Shown here: positions 1 to 9,726 of the stretch, piece after piece
Numbering within the stretch: the stretch's first letter is position 1
How the letters are laid out: each line of letters starts with the position of its first letter
From: an uncultured Verrucomicrobiales bacterium
GTDB taxonomy: Bacteria > Verrucomicrobiota > Verrucomicrobiia > Verrucomicrobiales > Akkermansiaceae
NCBI GenBank assembly: GCA_937928735.1
Contig: CALFVF010000009.1
Coordinates: forward strand, 1 to 42,809
DNA length: 42,809 nucleotides
Reading direction: 5' to 3'
Notes under the pieces: model-generated
The model's database searches: none
What the model was told of the DNA's origin: nothing
What the model saw: the letters and a program-made list of their open reading frames with translations, nothing else
Position numbers and translations under genes: made by a program

Positions 1-3000
1 ACTTCGACTCCTTCTCTGCCTACGACTCTAGGATCTAGTGTTATACGACCTGTAATGGTGTTGAGTGTACCAATGGCTAATCCTTGGCCTCTTTTCACTT
101 GGTCACTGCCGTCTTTGCCAACTACTGCTTTTAGTTTGTCAACAAACTGTGAGAGAATAGAGCCTGGCTTATCATCTGTCAGTTGGTAGAGCACGGGTAC
201 TAGGTGGGCGTCTAGTCCTTGGTCTTCGAGTCTTCGTGCGACTCTCTGGATTTCTAAACGATCATTAAACTCCCAGACATTCTCTCCAATCTGGCGCCCT
301 AGATTCGGATCAGCTCCTAAAAGGCCTGCGCTCACCTGACTGATATTGGCAGAGAGCTGAGAGGCGCTGTTTTTAAGCTCTTCTGAGCTCAGCCCGCGTA
401 GGGTGCCGATATCTCGGCTGAGTAGTCCTGTGAGACTCCCTGCTGTGGCACTGCCAAAGCCGGCTTTGAAGTCATGACCAAAGGCTTCTGCAATTCCACC
501 CTGAACGGCTCCGTGCAAGACGGGCTTTAGCCCATATTCGGCTATGTCACTCCGAAATAGTCCCTCTAGTGGGCCGTGTGCGACGTAGTTCGCTCCTGCT
601 GCCTGCACGCCGCTGAGGGCTGCATTACGCCATACGTCTTTGAGCCCTTGTTCATCGGCGTTGAGCAGGGTGTTAAGCGCTTGTGAGTAGGCGCTATTGC
701 CTAGGGAGTTAAGTGCATTTCCGAGATTTGAGTCATCTCCTAGTGTGGTGAATAGTGAACCGACTCGTCCGCCTGGAGCAAAGATTCTGGCAAAGCCTGT
801 GCCATAATCGCTGACGTCTTGTGTCACACTAGATTCATGCTGGCCAAAGTCGCTATTTCCTCCGATCTGAGCGACTTGGAAGCTCAAGTTTCCTGTGCCA
901 AAGGAGCTGCTGTCTTCCTTATGCCAGTCGATTCCTGTCTGGAGGTCACGGATTTCTCCCTGCGCTGTGATACTAGTGGTGCCTCCTGCGCTGAGTATGG
1001 TGTCGATGTAGTTTCCGATATCGTACTCGCTGCTAGACTGAGAGTAGCTTCCTCCTACGGTGACTCCTGCTCCTCCGCCACCAGATCCTAGTGAGTAGCC
1101 GACTCCTACGCTAAGTCCTCCGGACTTGGTTTCGCTTTCTCCCCACTGGCGGTTTAGTGCCTGGCGGTAGGTGATGTTTCTACCGCTGTCTATGGTGAGA
1201 TTGTCCGCTGCTTCTACGCTGGTGCCTGTGAAGTCGATATCACGGCCACTACGTAGTATGATATTTTTCCCTGAGTTTAGGCGGGCTATGAGAGCTTCTT
1301 GGACATGATCTTCACTTGATGTTTTCGTCGCACTGACTCCTAAGCTGAGACTTGCCCCGACCTTAAAGGATTCTAGGGGATTCCCTCCGTTTTGGAGTAG
1401 ACTAAGGGCATCGCGTGACTTGCTCAGGCCATTGCCTAGTCTTAGGCCTCCTGCTAGGAGCCCTTTAGTACCAGCTGCTCCACCGCCATTCGCAATGAGC
1501 TCTGCTCCTGAAGCGGCCTGACCAATGATGCCTGTGTCTATATTCGCACTGAGGCTAATGGAGAAGGATTCGTAGTCGTAGGTGTCATCAGTCGTATTAT
1601 AAGAGGTGGCAAATGTGAGATCACGCCCTGCATCAATGATGAGATCTCCACGTTCGGTACTGAGGCTCGCGGCATCAATGAGCGTGTCTCTGCCTGAGCG
1701 GATGTTTAGGTCATTCCCTGCTGTTAGCTCAGAGCCTATGTGGTAGACTCCTGTCGTGGTGGTGCGTTCCTTGGTATCTTCATAGCCGATGCTGGCATTC
1801 GCTCCAGAGGCACTGGCTCCTGCATTGGCGAAGAATCCTTTGTTCTCAGAAATTGTTTCTCTGTAGAGGTTTTCTACAGCGGTGGTTAGGCTAACATCTC
1901 CATCGATACTCTCTATGCTAAGGTTCTCTCCTGCCTGGAGCTGGCTGGCCTGGACTTCTAGATCAGAACCACTGCGCAGTGCTATCGAACCCTCTGCCTG
2001 AATGTGTGAGGTGACACTACTGGTGATGTTCTCTGTTGTTTGCTCCAGGCCCTTAGAGAGAAAGCCCTTGGTCTTTACCTTTGAGAAAAAGTTATTCTCT
2101 GTGATGGCTGTGTCTACTGTGAGCTTGTTACCAGCACTGATACTAATATCGGCATCTGCGGCTAGAGCACTACTAGTAAGGGTGATGTCTTGGCCAGATT
2201 CTAGGCTTAAATTACCCTCACTAGAAAATACGGCGTGCGTGGCTATTTCTTCATTCGCACGAATGACACTAGAGCTCGATCCCCCGCCAAAGCCACCTGA
2301 ACTAGTCTTAAGAGTCTCTTCGCGCGCTGTGGTATTGAGGCTATTAGTTATGCGGATATCCTCCGCAGCTCTAAGTGTGGCGTCTCCACTTACTGTAGCC
2401 TGTGTCCCCTTAGCTAGGAGATCTCTGCCTGCTTCTATGTTCAGGTCTCCTGCTATCTGTAGATTACCGCCTGTCTGATATGTGTCTTCTTGGAGCGAGC
2501 TAAATTGGTAGCTGCTGTCTTCTTTATCCTCTGCTGTGAATTTCGCTGCGGTCTCTACCACGTCCAGATTCACGTCTCTAGTGGCACTGAGCTGAAGATT
2601 TCCCTCTGTGGCATAGTCGCCTGCCTTATCCTGAATGTCTCTACCGGCTGTAATACTTGTGTCTCCACCAGAGCGGATAGCGGCTCTATCTGCGACTATT
2701 TCACTGAAGTCGGTGCGCTCTTCTTCATCATGCTCAAATCTCGCCGTTTGGCTCTCATTGAGGAAATCTCGCCCTGCTTGGATATTGAGATCTAGCTCTG
2801 CGGAGATAGTTCCTCCGAGATTCGCGACATCTAACTGGCTCTCTAGAAGGAGGTTTCCGGCGGAGTCTAGAATACCTGTGCCTCGGTTTTCTATATTCTC
2901 AGCTGAGATCTGTAGATCGCTGTCTGCGGCGATTTCGCCACTATTATGGAGATCCCCGCCGATACTTAAACCTATATTTTCTGCAAGTAGCAGTGCAGAG

Positions 3001-6000
3001 CCACTTTCTAGGCTATCTTCACGAGTGTTCGCGGCTAGATAGAGTGTGGGGACGAGTACTTGCTGGCCATTCACTTCTTTTTGCTCATACCAGACGATGT
3101 CTTCTTGTAGCTGATTAAACTGCTCACTGGTCAGGCTGATTCCTGGTCGTAGATCGAGGTCTTCTAGTGCGTCTAGGGCATTGTCTAGCAGATACTTCAT
3201 CTGCTCATAGTCTGAGCTCACTGAATCACCTAGGAAACGACGGCCTGTCTGGGCAAAAATCTGGCGTGAGATGTATTGTGTTTCCCAGAAAGCATCTCCT
3301 AGGCGCCTTGCTAGTTCCTCTGGATTTCCATCTTGATAGCCTGAGCGAACCAAGAAGTAGTCTCCTCCCAAGAAGCGACCAAGATCAGTGAAAGCAGGGT
3401 CTGTCTCAATGAGGAAGGGGGAATTCGGATCTGCACTAAAGTCTGTGAGACTCCCTAAACTACCAATCGATCCAAGGGGGTCATCCAAATTAAACCCTGC
3501 TAGATCACTAGCTACTCCATTACCTAAACGATTATTAAGAGCTGCGATATTTGCGGCATTATTCGCAGATGCACTCACAGCGAAGTTCTCACTGCGGATA
3601 TCGATAGGAGCTATCGTGGTATTCGAGCTTGTATTCGTATTTGTGACATCCCCACTGATATTTCCTGAAATCGTTCCACCTGCTTCAACAGTCGCAAAGA
3701 CATGACCTATGGCAATCTGACGCTCCGTAGGAGTTCTTGTATTTCTCGAAGTTCTGATTCGTACATCACGACTTCCAAAAAGGCCATCTCTGCGCGTACT
3801 TGCGGTATAATGCGTGAACGTATCTCGCTGGAAACGGTGTCGATTCAGCGTAGCTCCTGTGTTGATAAGATCACCGCCTATGATCGCTAAATCACCTGCA
3901 CTAGAGATCTGGCTATATTGATTAGTCAGTGTGCCAGCTTCTAGTACTAGATTGCCAGCACTTCGGATGAATGCAGCTCCAGAATCTGCCGTAATCACAT
4001 CATCCACCTCACGGATGAAGCTGGTTCTATCCAAGACTCGCTGCTGAAACGCTAAGCGTCTATGAAATCTAAATAGAGCTCTGTAATCTCTAGAACGCCT
4101 CGATAGTGATAAACCGTCTCCGCTTAACAAAGCTTCATAAGTCCCTAGTAAATTTCCAAATTGTCTTACTTCAAATAAATCTCCCTCAAATTCAGTTCTT
4201 TCTCCTACAAACTCTTGTCGGCGACCAATGGCAAACTCGCGCCTTTTGTTCTCAAACGTCTCTGCACGAATAAGAACATCTCCCCCTCCCGACTCTACAG
4301 TACCTGAAGAGTTCACGAAGGAAGCTGCACGGCTAGCAGGGGTCGTTCCTTCAATGATTAAATTACCTCCAGAAAGGATATTCCCATCGATATTGGTTAA
4401 ATTACCACCAAGTGATATTCCCACTCCAGAAGCACCAAACAAGGTTCCTGCTTGATTATTCAAGTCACCAGTGAGCTGTACTCTGAGGTCTTCCCCTGCT
4501 CCTATGATCTGGTCATCATTGGTAAGGTTAGCGGCTTCAATGAGTAAATTCTGATTCGAGCTCAATCCCTCCCGCACTATTAAATCTCCTTGAAGATCGA
4601 TGACAATATTCTCTCCAGCCTCTAGCACACCAGCCTGAGTTAAGTCCTGAGCTTCTATGAAAAGTCCACCGAGAGCTCTCAATGTCCCTGAATGCTGAAT
4701 CGATCCTGAAGCAAGAGCCACTCTAAGGTCTTGTTCTGCCTCAACATGTCCTGAAAAATCAAGATCTCCTAAATTCTGTAGGTAATTTAATGAACCAAGA
4801 CTACGAATCTCACCTAAGCGGCTAGCTGTATTCGTCACGATCTCACCACCTTGACTCAGACGCACTACTCCATTATTGGACCAGTCTCCTCTACTCCTCA
4901 GGTTACCTACGCCACCTACAATCACATCTTGCCCATTAAGGATATTTGCAGCATCCAGTGTAAAGAGACCTATAGATTCCACTATACCATTATTCTGCCA
5001 GGTTCTCTCTACATTCCAATCTTGCTCTCCAGATCGGACACTTCCACTCAGCACAGCTCCTCCAAGATTCGCCTCTATCTCGCGACTCACTGCACTCTGC
5101 CCACTATGGTTCCATGTTCCTCCGTGATTTAACTCAGCGCTGCCTAATACTACCAATCGTCCAGCACTTGCTGTATTCCCCAGGGCATTCCAAAGATAAT
5201 TCCCACCTACCTCGGTGATCGCTGTGGTCGTTTGGTTTGCACCTCGTGACTGGGAATTTAAATTTCCACGAATCAGGGACTGTCCACTCTGCTCAATATC
5301 TCCTAGAGTACTTGTCCAGTTTGACCCTAAACCTGACTCTGTGTAACCTGCTAACTGAAGATTCTGCTGAGAATTTAAATCAACCTGACCTGCTGCTACT
5401 AACCTACTACTGTTTGCTAAGGCTAGCCCTGCACCACTAGAAACAAGTATGTTTCCAGTAGAAGAGATATCTCCACTACTCTGGAGGTTTCCTAAGCTTA
5501 TGAGGTTCAAATTACCAGCTGAGTTCAATTCTGCTGTTTGTGAAAGTTCTATATCACTCCCTCTGATAGAAAGGCCTTCCCTAGTTCTAATCTGGCCACC
5601 TTGATCAATATCGCCTTCTAAGTGAAGCATAGCTTCGCCAATCACCTCGATAAGACCATCGATCACGGCATCTTGTGAGCCTGTTAAAACCAAATCCTCA
5701 CCTACCCTGGCAGTAGAGGCCTCAGCGAAGACAATATCACCTTGGCTATCCAACGACACAGAATCACCTGCGACAATACGCCCACTATGTTCAAAAGTCT
5801 CACCACTAGAAACATCAAGTCTCCCGCTACTAGCAACTAGCCCTCTGTTGTCTACGCCTCTCTCCCCTCTAATTTGTAGTTCCTGCTCTTCTGAAGAAAG
5901 ATTCCCACTGAAGTCCACTCCTGCCACCAACTGAGCGTCATCACCTACAGAGACAGATCCATCTGTAGCATCTATGGATATATCACCTGCTGCAATCACT

Positions 6001-6983
6001 CGTGCCTCATCTGTTAGCACTACACCTGATTCTCCCTGTACAGCAAGATTACCCTCTGCGTAGATTTGCTCGGCAACTTCGACTTTCTGAGCCTCAATCT
6101 GAATATTTTGTTCCGAACTCAAACTTTGAGTCTTGAAGTTTCCATTGACCTGAGCAAACAAATCTCCAGCACTAGCCTGCGAAACTCCCTCCATATTCAC
6201 ACCAACTCCTTTTTCTGTACTGATGATCTTAATCCGATCTCCATACATTCCACCAAGAGCCGAAGAACTAATCGCAACTTCTGGCTTCTCAGAACCATCA
6301 TCTGCTAGAGTTTGTGTGTCTAAATCTGTGTAGTCTACCTGATTACGGCCAGCTATAACCTGAATATCTCTCGCATGAATATTTGCGGTAATCTCAGCAG
6401 CTCGACTGATAATCTCAAATGAATCTGCCTGAGTCGCATCAACACCTCTACCCGCTACGGTAATCTTACCGCCATTGACTGAAAAAGATAAATTTGAGCC
6501 ATCCCCCTCTGGGCGGCCAGTCGTCATAGTCACCCTCCCTGTGTTTAAGAAATTCGCTCCATCAATAAAAATTCCATTCGGATTTGCCACAATCACGGAC
6601 GCTCGCTGGCCAAATACTTCTGTCGCTCCTAATATTTGGCTCACCCTGGTGCCAGTCACTTCATTCAGAATCACTCTGGCACTTGCCCCCCCACGGAGAT
6701 TGGGATTACTCAGCAAAAAGCCTCCTAACTGGCTCTGGGCAACTTGACCATTAAAGTTATTTAAAATGAGACCCTCTCTGGGGACATCAAACTGCTGGAA
6801 TAAATTATGAGACAAACCAGAACTATCTGGTCTAGCAATCTGCACTAATGGCACGCCATTGGCAGCAGCTTCGACATTCGGTCTCTGCGAGGAAGGGGCT
6901 GCTGTATCAGCAATAGGAATCTGCCCAGATAGGTAAATAACACTGCAAAAAAACAGCACATAATAATGACAAACAACTCTCAC
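1..6983 (-). CDS. Filamentous haemagglutinin / CdiA-like TPS exoprotein (TpsA), C-terminus beyond left edge
   Basis: The minus-strand frame is open from position 6983 to the window edge (2,327 complete codons, no stop), so the 3' end is missing. Residues about 9-20 are a hydrophobic signal segment. A typical TPS secretion domain follows (about 45-156) with the two hallmark motifs NPNL (93-96) and NPNG (134-137, in ANPNGIFIDGANF). Most of the rest is repetitive beta-helix sequence of the type 'GNLxIxAGxDL', rich in G, S, N and D, as in haemagglutinin repeats. Around residues 2090-2190 the sequence (HGAVQGGIAEAFGHDFKAGF) resembles the DUF637/pre-toxin region of CdiA-like proteins, so a C-terminal toxin domain may lie outside the window. 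The start chosen is GTG at 6983, just after an in-frame TAA; GTG at 6959 is an alternative. There is no Shine-Dalgarno sequence. Its cognate transporter is the divergent gene at 8017. Many short plus-strand open frames inside it are shadows. Confidence 0.93.
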   Translation of the reverse strand, partial: MRVVCHYYVLFFCSVIYLSGQIPIADTAAPSSQRPNVEAAANGVPLVQIARPDSSGLSHNLFQQFDVPREGLILNNFNGQVAQSQLGGFLLSNPNLRGGASARVILNEVTGTRVSQILGATEVFGQRASVIVANPNGIFIDGANFLNTGRVTMTTGRPEGDGSNLSFSVNGGKITVAGRGVDATQADSFEIISRAAEITANIHARDIQVIAGRNQVDYTDLDTQTLADDGSEKPEVAISSSALGGMYGDRIKIISTEKGVGVNMEGVSQASAGDLFAQVNGNFKTQSLSSEQNIQIEAQKVEVAEQIYAEGNLAVQGESGVVLTDEARVIAAGDISIDATDGSVSVGDDAQLVAGVDFSGNLSSEEQELQIRGERGVDNRGLVASSGRLDVSSGETFEHSGRIVAGDSVSLDSQGDIVFAEASTARVGEDLVLTGSQDAVIDGLIEVIGEAMLHLEGDIDQGGQIRTREGLSIRGSDIELSQTAELNSAGNLNLISLGNLQSSGDISSTGNILVSSGAGLALANSSRLVAAGQVDLNSQQNLQLAGYTESGLGSNWTSTLGDIEQSGQSLIRGNLNSQSRGANQTTTAITEVGGNYLWNALGNTASAGRLVVLGSAELNHGGTWNHSGQSAVSREIEANLGGAVLSGSVRSGEQDWNVERTWQNNGIVESIGLFTLDAANILNGQDVIVGGVGNLRSRGDWSNNGVVRLSQGGEIVTNTASRLGEIRSLGSLNYLQNLGDLDFSGHVEAEQDLRVALASGSIQHSGTLRALGGLFIEAQDLTQAGVLEAGENIVIDLQGDLIVREGLSSNQNLLIEAANLTNDDQIIGAGEDLRVQLTGDLNNQAGTLFGASGVGISLGGNLTNIDGNILSGGNLIIEGTTPASRAASFVNSSGTVESGGGDVLIRAETFENKRREFAIGRRQEFVGERTEFEGDLFEVRQFGNLLGTYEALLSGDGLSLSRRSRDYRALFRFHRRLAFQQRVLDRTSFIREVDDVITADSGAAFIRSAGNLVLEAGTLTNQYSQISSAGDLAIIGGDLINTGATLNRHRFQRDTFTHYTASTRRDGLFGSRDVRIRTSRNTRTPTERQIAIGHVFATVEAGGTISGNISGDVTNTNTSSNTTIAPIDIRSENFAVSASANNAANIAALNNRLGNGVASDLAGFNLDDPLGSIGSLGSLTDFSADPNSPFLIETDPAFTDLGRFLGGDYFLVRSGYQDGNPEELARRLGDAFWETQYISRQIFAQTGRRFLGDSVSSDYEQMKYLLDNALDALEDLDLRPGISLTSEQFNQLQEDIVWYEQKEVNGQQVLVPTLYLAANTREDSLESGSALLLAENIGLSIGGDLHNSGEIAADSDLQISAENIENRGTGILDSAGNLLLESQLDVANLGGTISAELDLNIQAGRDFLNESQTARFEHDEEERTDFSEIVADRAAIRSGGDTSITAGRDIQDKAGDYATEGNLQLSATRDVNLDVVETAAKFTAEDKEDSSYQFSSLQEDTYQTGGNLQIAGDLNIEAGRDLLAKGTQATVSGDATLRAAEDIRITNSLNTTAREETLKTSSGGFGGGSSSSVIRANEEIATHAVFSSEGNLSLESGQDITLTSSALAADADISISAGNKLTVDTAITENNFFSKVKTKGFLSKGLEQTTENITSSVTSHIQAEGSIALRSGSDLEVQASQLQAGENLSIESIDGDVSLTTAVENLYRETISENKGFFANAGASASGANASIGYEDTKERTTTTGVYHIGSELTAGNDLNIRSGRDTLIDAASLSTERGDLIIDAGRDLTFATSYNTTDDTYDYESFSISLSANIDTGIIGQAASGAELIANGGGAAGTKGLLAGGLRLGNGLSKSRDALSLLQNGGNPLESFKVGASLSLGVSATKTSSEDHVQEALIARLNSGKNIILRSGRDIDFTGTSVEAADNLTIDSGRNITYRQALNRQWGESETKSGGLSVGVGYSLGSGGGGAGVTVGGSYSQSSSEYDIGNYIDTILSAGGTTSITAQGEIRDLQTGIDWHKEDSSSFGTGNLSFQVAQIGGNSDFGQHESSVTQDVSDYGTGFARIFAPGGRVGSLFTTLGDDSNLGNALNSLGNSAYSQALNTLLNADEQGLKDVWRNAALSGVQAAGANYVAHGPLEGLFRSDIAEYGLKPVLHGAVQGGIAEAFGHDFKAGFGSATAGSLTGLLSRDIGTLRGLSSEELKNSASQLSANISQVSAGLLGADPNLGRQIGENVWEFNDRLEIQRVARRLEDQGLDAHLVPVLYQLTDDKPGSILSQFVDKLKAVVGKDGSDQVKRGQGLAIGTLNTITGRITLDPRVVGREGVE

Positions 6984-7149
6984 AATAATTAAGTGTTAAA
7001 AAGGATTTTCAGGAGGTGATTCTACTCAGCGCGATTTCTTTACTATAATTCACTCCATCAACACAAGATAACTTTCACTAAAGTTTTCTTCTTGACTAAA
7101 GAAACGCAGCCCGCTTTTTAAACCCCACAACAAAGTGTTTGCTCAAACC
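6984..7149. promoter_or_regulatory. Divergent intergenic region of the TPS locus
   Basis: This 166-base region separates the exoprotein gene (minus) from the Skp-like gene (plus). On the plus strand, 7044-7049 is a perfect TATAAT. The overlapping minus-strand sequence reads TATAGT, a plausible -10 for the exoprotein gene with a leader of roughly 60 bases. No good -35 was found for either. A 6-bp inverted repeat (AACTTT/AAAGTT, 4-base loop) lies at 7070-7085. At 7011-7020 the plus strand carries AGGAGGTGAT, the full complement of the usual 16S rRNA 3' end, with no start codon just downstream. Read on the minus strand it puts an anti-SD-like sequence in the exoprotein leader. Confidence 0.45.
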
Positions 7150-7977
7150 ATGAAACCTACTGCTTCTATCATCTCTACTGTTAGTCTACTCGTTGCTACC
7201 TTTAGCCTCTATGAAAATGTTCAGCTAAAACAACAAATCGGTCTACTTGAGCTCAATCAAAACAAAAATCCAGTGTCGGAATGCCAAAATAACCAGAGTA
7301 TGACAGACAGTGCTGAACACGTGAATTTGAAACCAAAGTTTGTCTCAGTTGATTTTCAAGATCTCTTTCAAGCCTATCGTCAAAACCTTGATCAAACCAA
7401 AAACCTTGATCAAACAGTTGGCAAAGCAAATATAGCACTAAACAACAAACGCGAGACCCTCACAAAGCTACTTGAATCTCTAGCTCAAAAGCAAAACAGC
7501 TTAAAACAAGAAGAGATAACACCTGAGCAAATTGAAGCTATTTCCACTGAAGCCAGTAAAGACTTAAGAACCGCTCAAGCTCTTAAGCAAGAAATCGAAG
7601 AACAGGCTCAGCTCATCCAAACCAAAGTCAATGAAGAATCTGCATATATCGACCAGCAGTCCCTAGCAAATTTAAAAAGAGCCATTAAAAGGAAAGCTGA
7701 AGAAAAAGGGTATCAATACGTCATCAACGCTCAAGCGATTGATCTCACTCAAACACCCTTCTTCCTCTATCAATATGAACAAGAGAACTTAACAGATAGT
7801 CTAATGGAAGATCTAGGCCTTAGAACTAACCATCTCTCACAAACACCTAATGTAGCTTCTACATCAACACCTCACGAGACTAGCCAAACTGAAGCTCAAA
7901 GTGAAACTGTAGTGCCCACCTCTGACTCTTCTCTAAACAGTCATACTGAATCTATAAAAGATAAAGTAACGGAGTAG
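7150..7977 (+). CDS. Skp/OmpH-like periplasmic chaperone in a TPS locus
   Basis: This 275-residue protein has an N-terminal hydrophobic segment (about 7-20, signal or membrane anchor) followed by a Skp/OmpH-like architecture. It starts with a beta strand (KFVSVDFQDLFQAY, 63-76), continues as a long Gln/Glu/Lys-rich helical pair (about 77-170), and ends with the family's typical pattern of a helix plus 'KGYQYVINAQAID' and 'LTDSLMEDLG' (187-223). The last 45 residues are a Ser/Thr/Glu-rich tail not usual for Skp. Skp proteins hold unfolded outer-membrane or exported proteins in the periplasm. Here the gene lies between the exoprotein and its transporter, 39 bases upstream of the latter, so a role in handling the TPS substrate or the TpsB barrel is inferred. 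A GTG at 7135 would add five residues; the ATG at 7150 gives a better signal segment. An in-frame six-residue duplication (NLDQTK) lies in the helical part. Confidence 0.75.
   Translation: MKPTASIISTVSLLVATFSLYENVQLKQQIGLLELNQNKNPVSECQNNQSMTDSAEHVNLKPKFVSVDFQDLFQAYRQNLDQTKNLDQTVGKANIALNNKRETLTKLLESLAQKQNSLKQEEITPEQIEAISTEASKDLRTAQALKQEIEEQAQLIQTKVNEESAYIDQQSLANLKRAIKRKAEEKGYQYVINAQAIDLTQTPFFLYQYEQENLTDSLMEDLGLRTNHLSQTPNVASTSTPHETSQTEAQSETVVPTSDSSLNSHTESIKDKVTE
7382..7415 (+). repeat. In-frame 18-bp tandem duplication in the Skp-like gene
   Basis: Positions 7382-7397 and 7400-7415 are identical over 16 bases at an 18-base period, encoding NLDQTK followed by NLDQTV. The unit contains the palindrome TTGATCAA. 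It adds about a turn and a half to the predicted coiled-coil arm. Confidence 0.85.
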
Positions 7978-8016
7978 TGCGTACAACTCTCACTTAAACT
8001 ACAGTCATTCGGCAAC

Positions 8017-9726
8017 ATGAAGCTGCTCATCTATTTGTTCGCTTTCTGCATCACTCTACCGCATGTTATCTATGCACAAAACACCTCACCCATAGAGCAA
8101 CAACAAAGCCGTATCGAAAGCCTACAGGCTGAACAACTTCGAAAAATTCAACAGAACGCAGACAACTCTAGCAGAAGAAAACCAACTCAAAATCTGTCCC
8201 CTAAAAAACAAACGCTTGAAGAAATTTTTAGCAATAGCCCGTCTATCCAAATCAATGAATTAATCATAGCTAATTCTACCAAGCTGGGTCATGATTTTCT
8301 TCTAAATATAACGGAAAAATATTCAAACTCTTTACTCACCCCTGAGGGAGCACGCAACGTTCTCCGTGAAATCACCAATGAATATGTCCGCCTTGGTTAC
8401 ATCACCTGTAGAGCATATTTACCTCCCCAAGATATTAGCGGTGGATCTCTAAGAGTAGAAATTATTGAAGGTTCGCTGACTTCTTTCAACCAAGACCCCA
8501 ATCACAACCCTGTCTCCCCGTACACTGCCTTCCCTAACACTCTTGGCGAAGTCGTGAACCTTAGAGATATTGAGCAAGGCTTTGAACAGATTAACCGGCT
8601 ATCCTCAAATCAGGCCACTATGGATATTAGACCTGGTAAAAACTCTGGCACTAGTGAAATTTTCATTAAAAACGGATCTTTGAAGCGATGGCACATCTCT
8701 ACAGAACTGAACAACTATGGCCTAGAGAATACTGGAGAGCTACAAAGTTTCACTACATTTAGCTATGACAATTTACTTGGGCTAAACGATTTATTTTCTT
8801 TCACCCATGGGTTTGACCCCACTCTCTCTTCTGACGGCGACTTTAATCAACTTAGTTCTTTTGTTCTTTCTATCCCATATGGATATTGGACATTCCAAGC
8901 TGGAGTTAATCTCTCGAGATACCAAAATGATCAAGTTAATGATCTGATAGAAATAGAAAGCTCTGGCAGGACAGAGGGTTTTACTCTCAATGCAGATCGT
9001 CTTTTTTATCGAGATCAGAATCGCAAACTAACCTTTCACACTAATCTAAAGTACAGTACTACCAGAAATTTCATCAATGGCAACTTACTGACTATAAGTT
9101 CAAGACAAACTTCTTCGATAGGTTTAGGAGTTTCTGCACTGCACATTTTCGGTGAAGGACAAAGTCAACTCTATTCTCGCTTTGATTATAGTCACGGCGT
9201 TCCCTTGTTTGGTACTCGTAATGGTAGTTTTCTTGGTGGCCCATCTACAAGGTTTCACAAATTTAACTTTATTAATTCTTATTCTACTAATTTCCGACAC
9301 AACGAAACGGACTTTCAGTATTCTGCTCTCGCCAATATACAATATGCTCCTCGTAGAGTATTTTCTAGCGAGCAATTCAATCTTGGAGGTCAATCTTCGA
9401 TACGAGGATTTCGCAACGATTCTATTACAATCGAAAGTGGTATTTACTTGAGGCAAGAAGTTAGTGTGTTATTGCGAAACAAGATCCCTCTACCAAAAAA
9501 AGGCAAGCTCCAGCTACTTCAACCCTACCTGGCCTATGATGCTGGAAGTGCCTTTGGCCCAAAAGAGGATGAACAAAGTGGCCTAATTCACGGGCTAACA
9601 TTAGGGTCAAAATTTACTCATAATTCTTTCCATGCAGATCTCTCTGTCTCTTTTCCCCTGAGCTCTCCTGACTCTATTTCTGAAAATGAGCCTATCTTTG
9701 GATTCAGTTTAAACTATTCCTTTTAA
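8017..9726 (+). CDS. TpsB-family outer-membrane transporter (FhaC/ShlB/CdiB-like)
   Basis: This 569-residue protein has a clear signal peptide (1-20, ending VIYA), a Gln-rich N-terminal helix/linker (21-65) and two POTRA-like domains (about 70-225). The family signature YLPPQD (134-139) follows 'GYITCRA', and 'RDIEQGFEQINRL' continues into 'MDIRPGKNSGTSEI' in the second POTRA. The remainder is a 16-strand-barrel-type sequence with the conserved extracellular L6-loop motif GGQSSIRGF (about residue 457) and a C-terminal aromatic residue (NYSF) as in beta-signals. Length fits the family (about 550-590). TpsB proteins recognise the TPS domain of the exoprotein with their POTRA domains and thread it through the barrel. 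Its partner is the divergent exoprotein at 1-6983. It is probably co-transcribed with the Skp-like gene just upstream. No Shine-Dalgarno sequence is visible. Confidence 0.95.
   Translation: MKLLIYLFAFCITLPHVIYAQNTSPIEQQQSRIESLQAEQLRKIQQNADNSSRRKPTQNLSPKKQTLEEIFSNSPSIQINELIIANSTKLGHDFLLNITEKYSNSLLTPEGARNVLREITNEYVRLGYITCRAYLPPQDISGGSLRVEIIEGSLTSFNQDPNHNPVSPYTAFPNTLGEVVNLRDIEQGFEQINRLSSNQATMDIRPGKNSGTSEIFIKNGSLKRWHISTELNNYGLENTGELQSFTTFSYDNLLGLNDLFSFTHGFDPTLSSDGDFNQLSSFVLSIPYGYWTFQAGVNLSRYQNDQVNDLIEIESSGRTEGFTLNADRLFYRDQNRKLTFHTNLKYSTTRNFINGNLLTISSRQTSSIGLGVSALHIFGEGQSQLYSRFDYSHGVPLFGTRNGSFLGGPSTRFHKFNFINSYSTNFRHNETDFQYSALANIQYAPRRVFSSEQFNLGGQSSIRGFRNDSITIESGIYLRQEVSVLLRNKIPLPKKGKLQLLQPYLAYDAGSAFGPKEDEQSGLIHGLTLGSKFTHNSFHADLSVSFPLSSPDSISENEPIFGFSLNYSF

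Noticed and set aside
819..6747. About a dozen plus-strand open frames of 60-160 codons
   Set aside because: They lie entirely antisense to the continuous minus-strand exoprotein frame, have no homology-like motifs, and reflect its skewed codon composition.
9124..9456. Minus-strand and second plus-strand frames inside tpsB
   Set aside because: Shadows of a well-supported TpsB gene; no start context or recognisable product.
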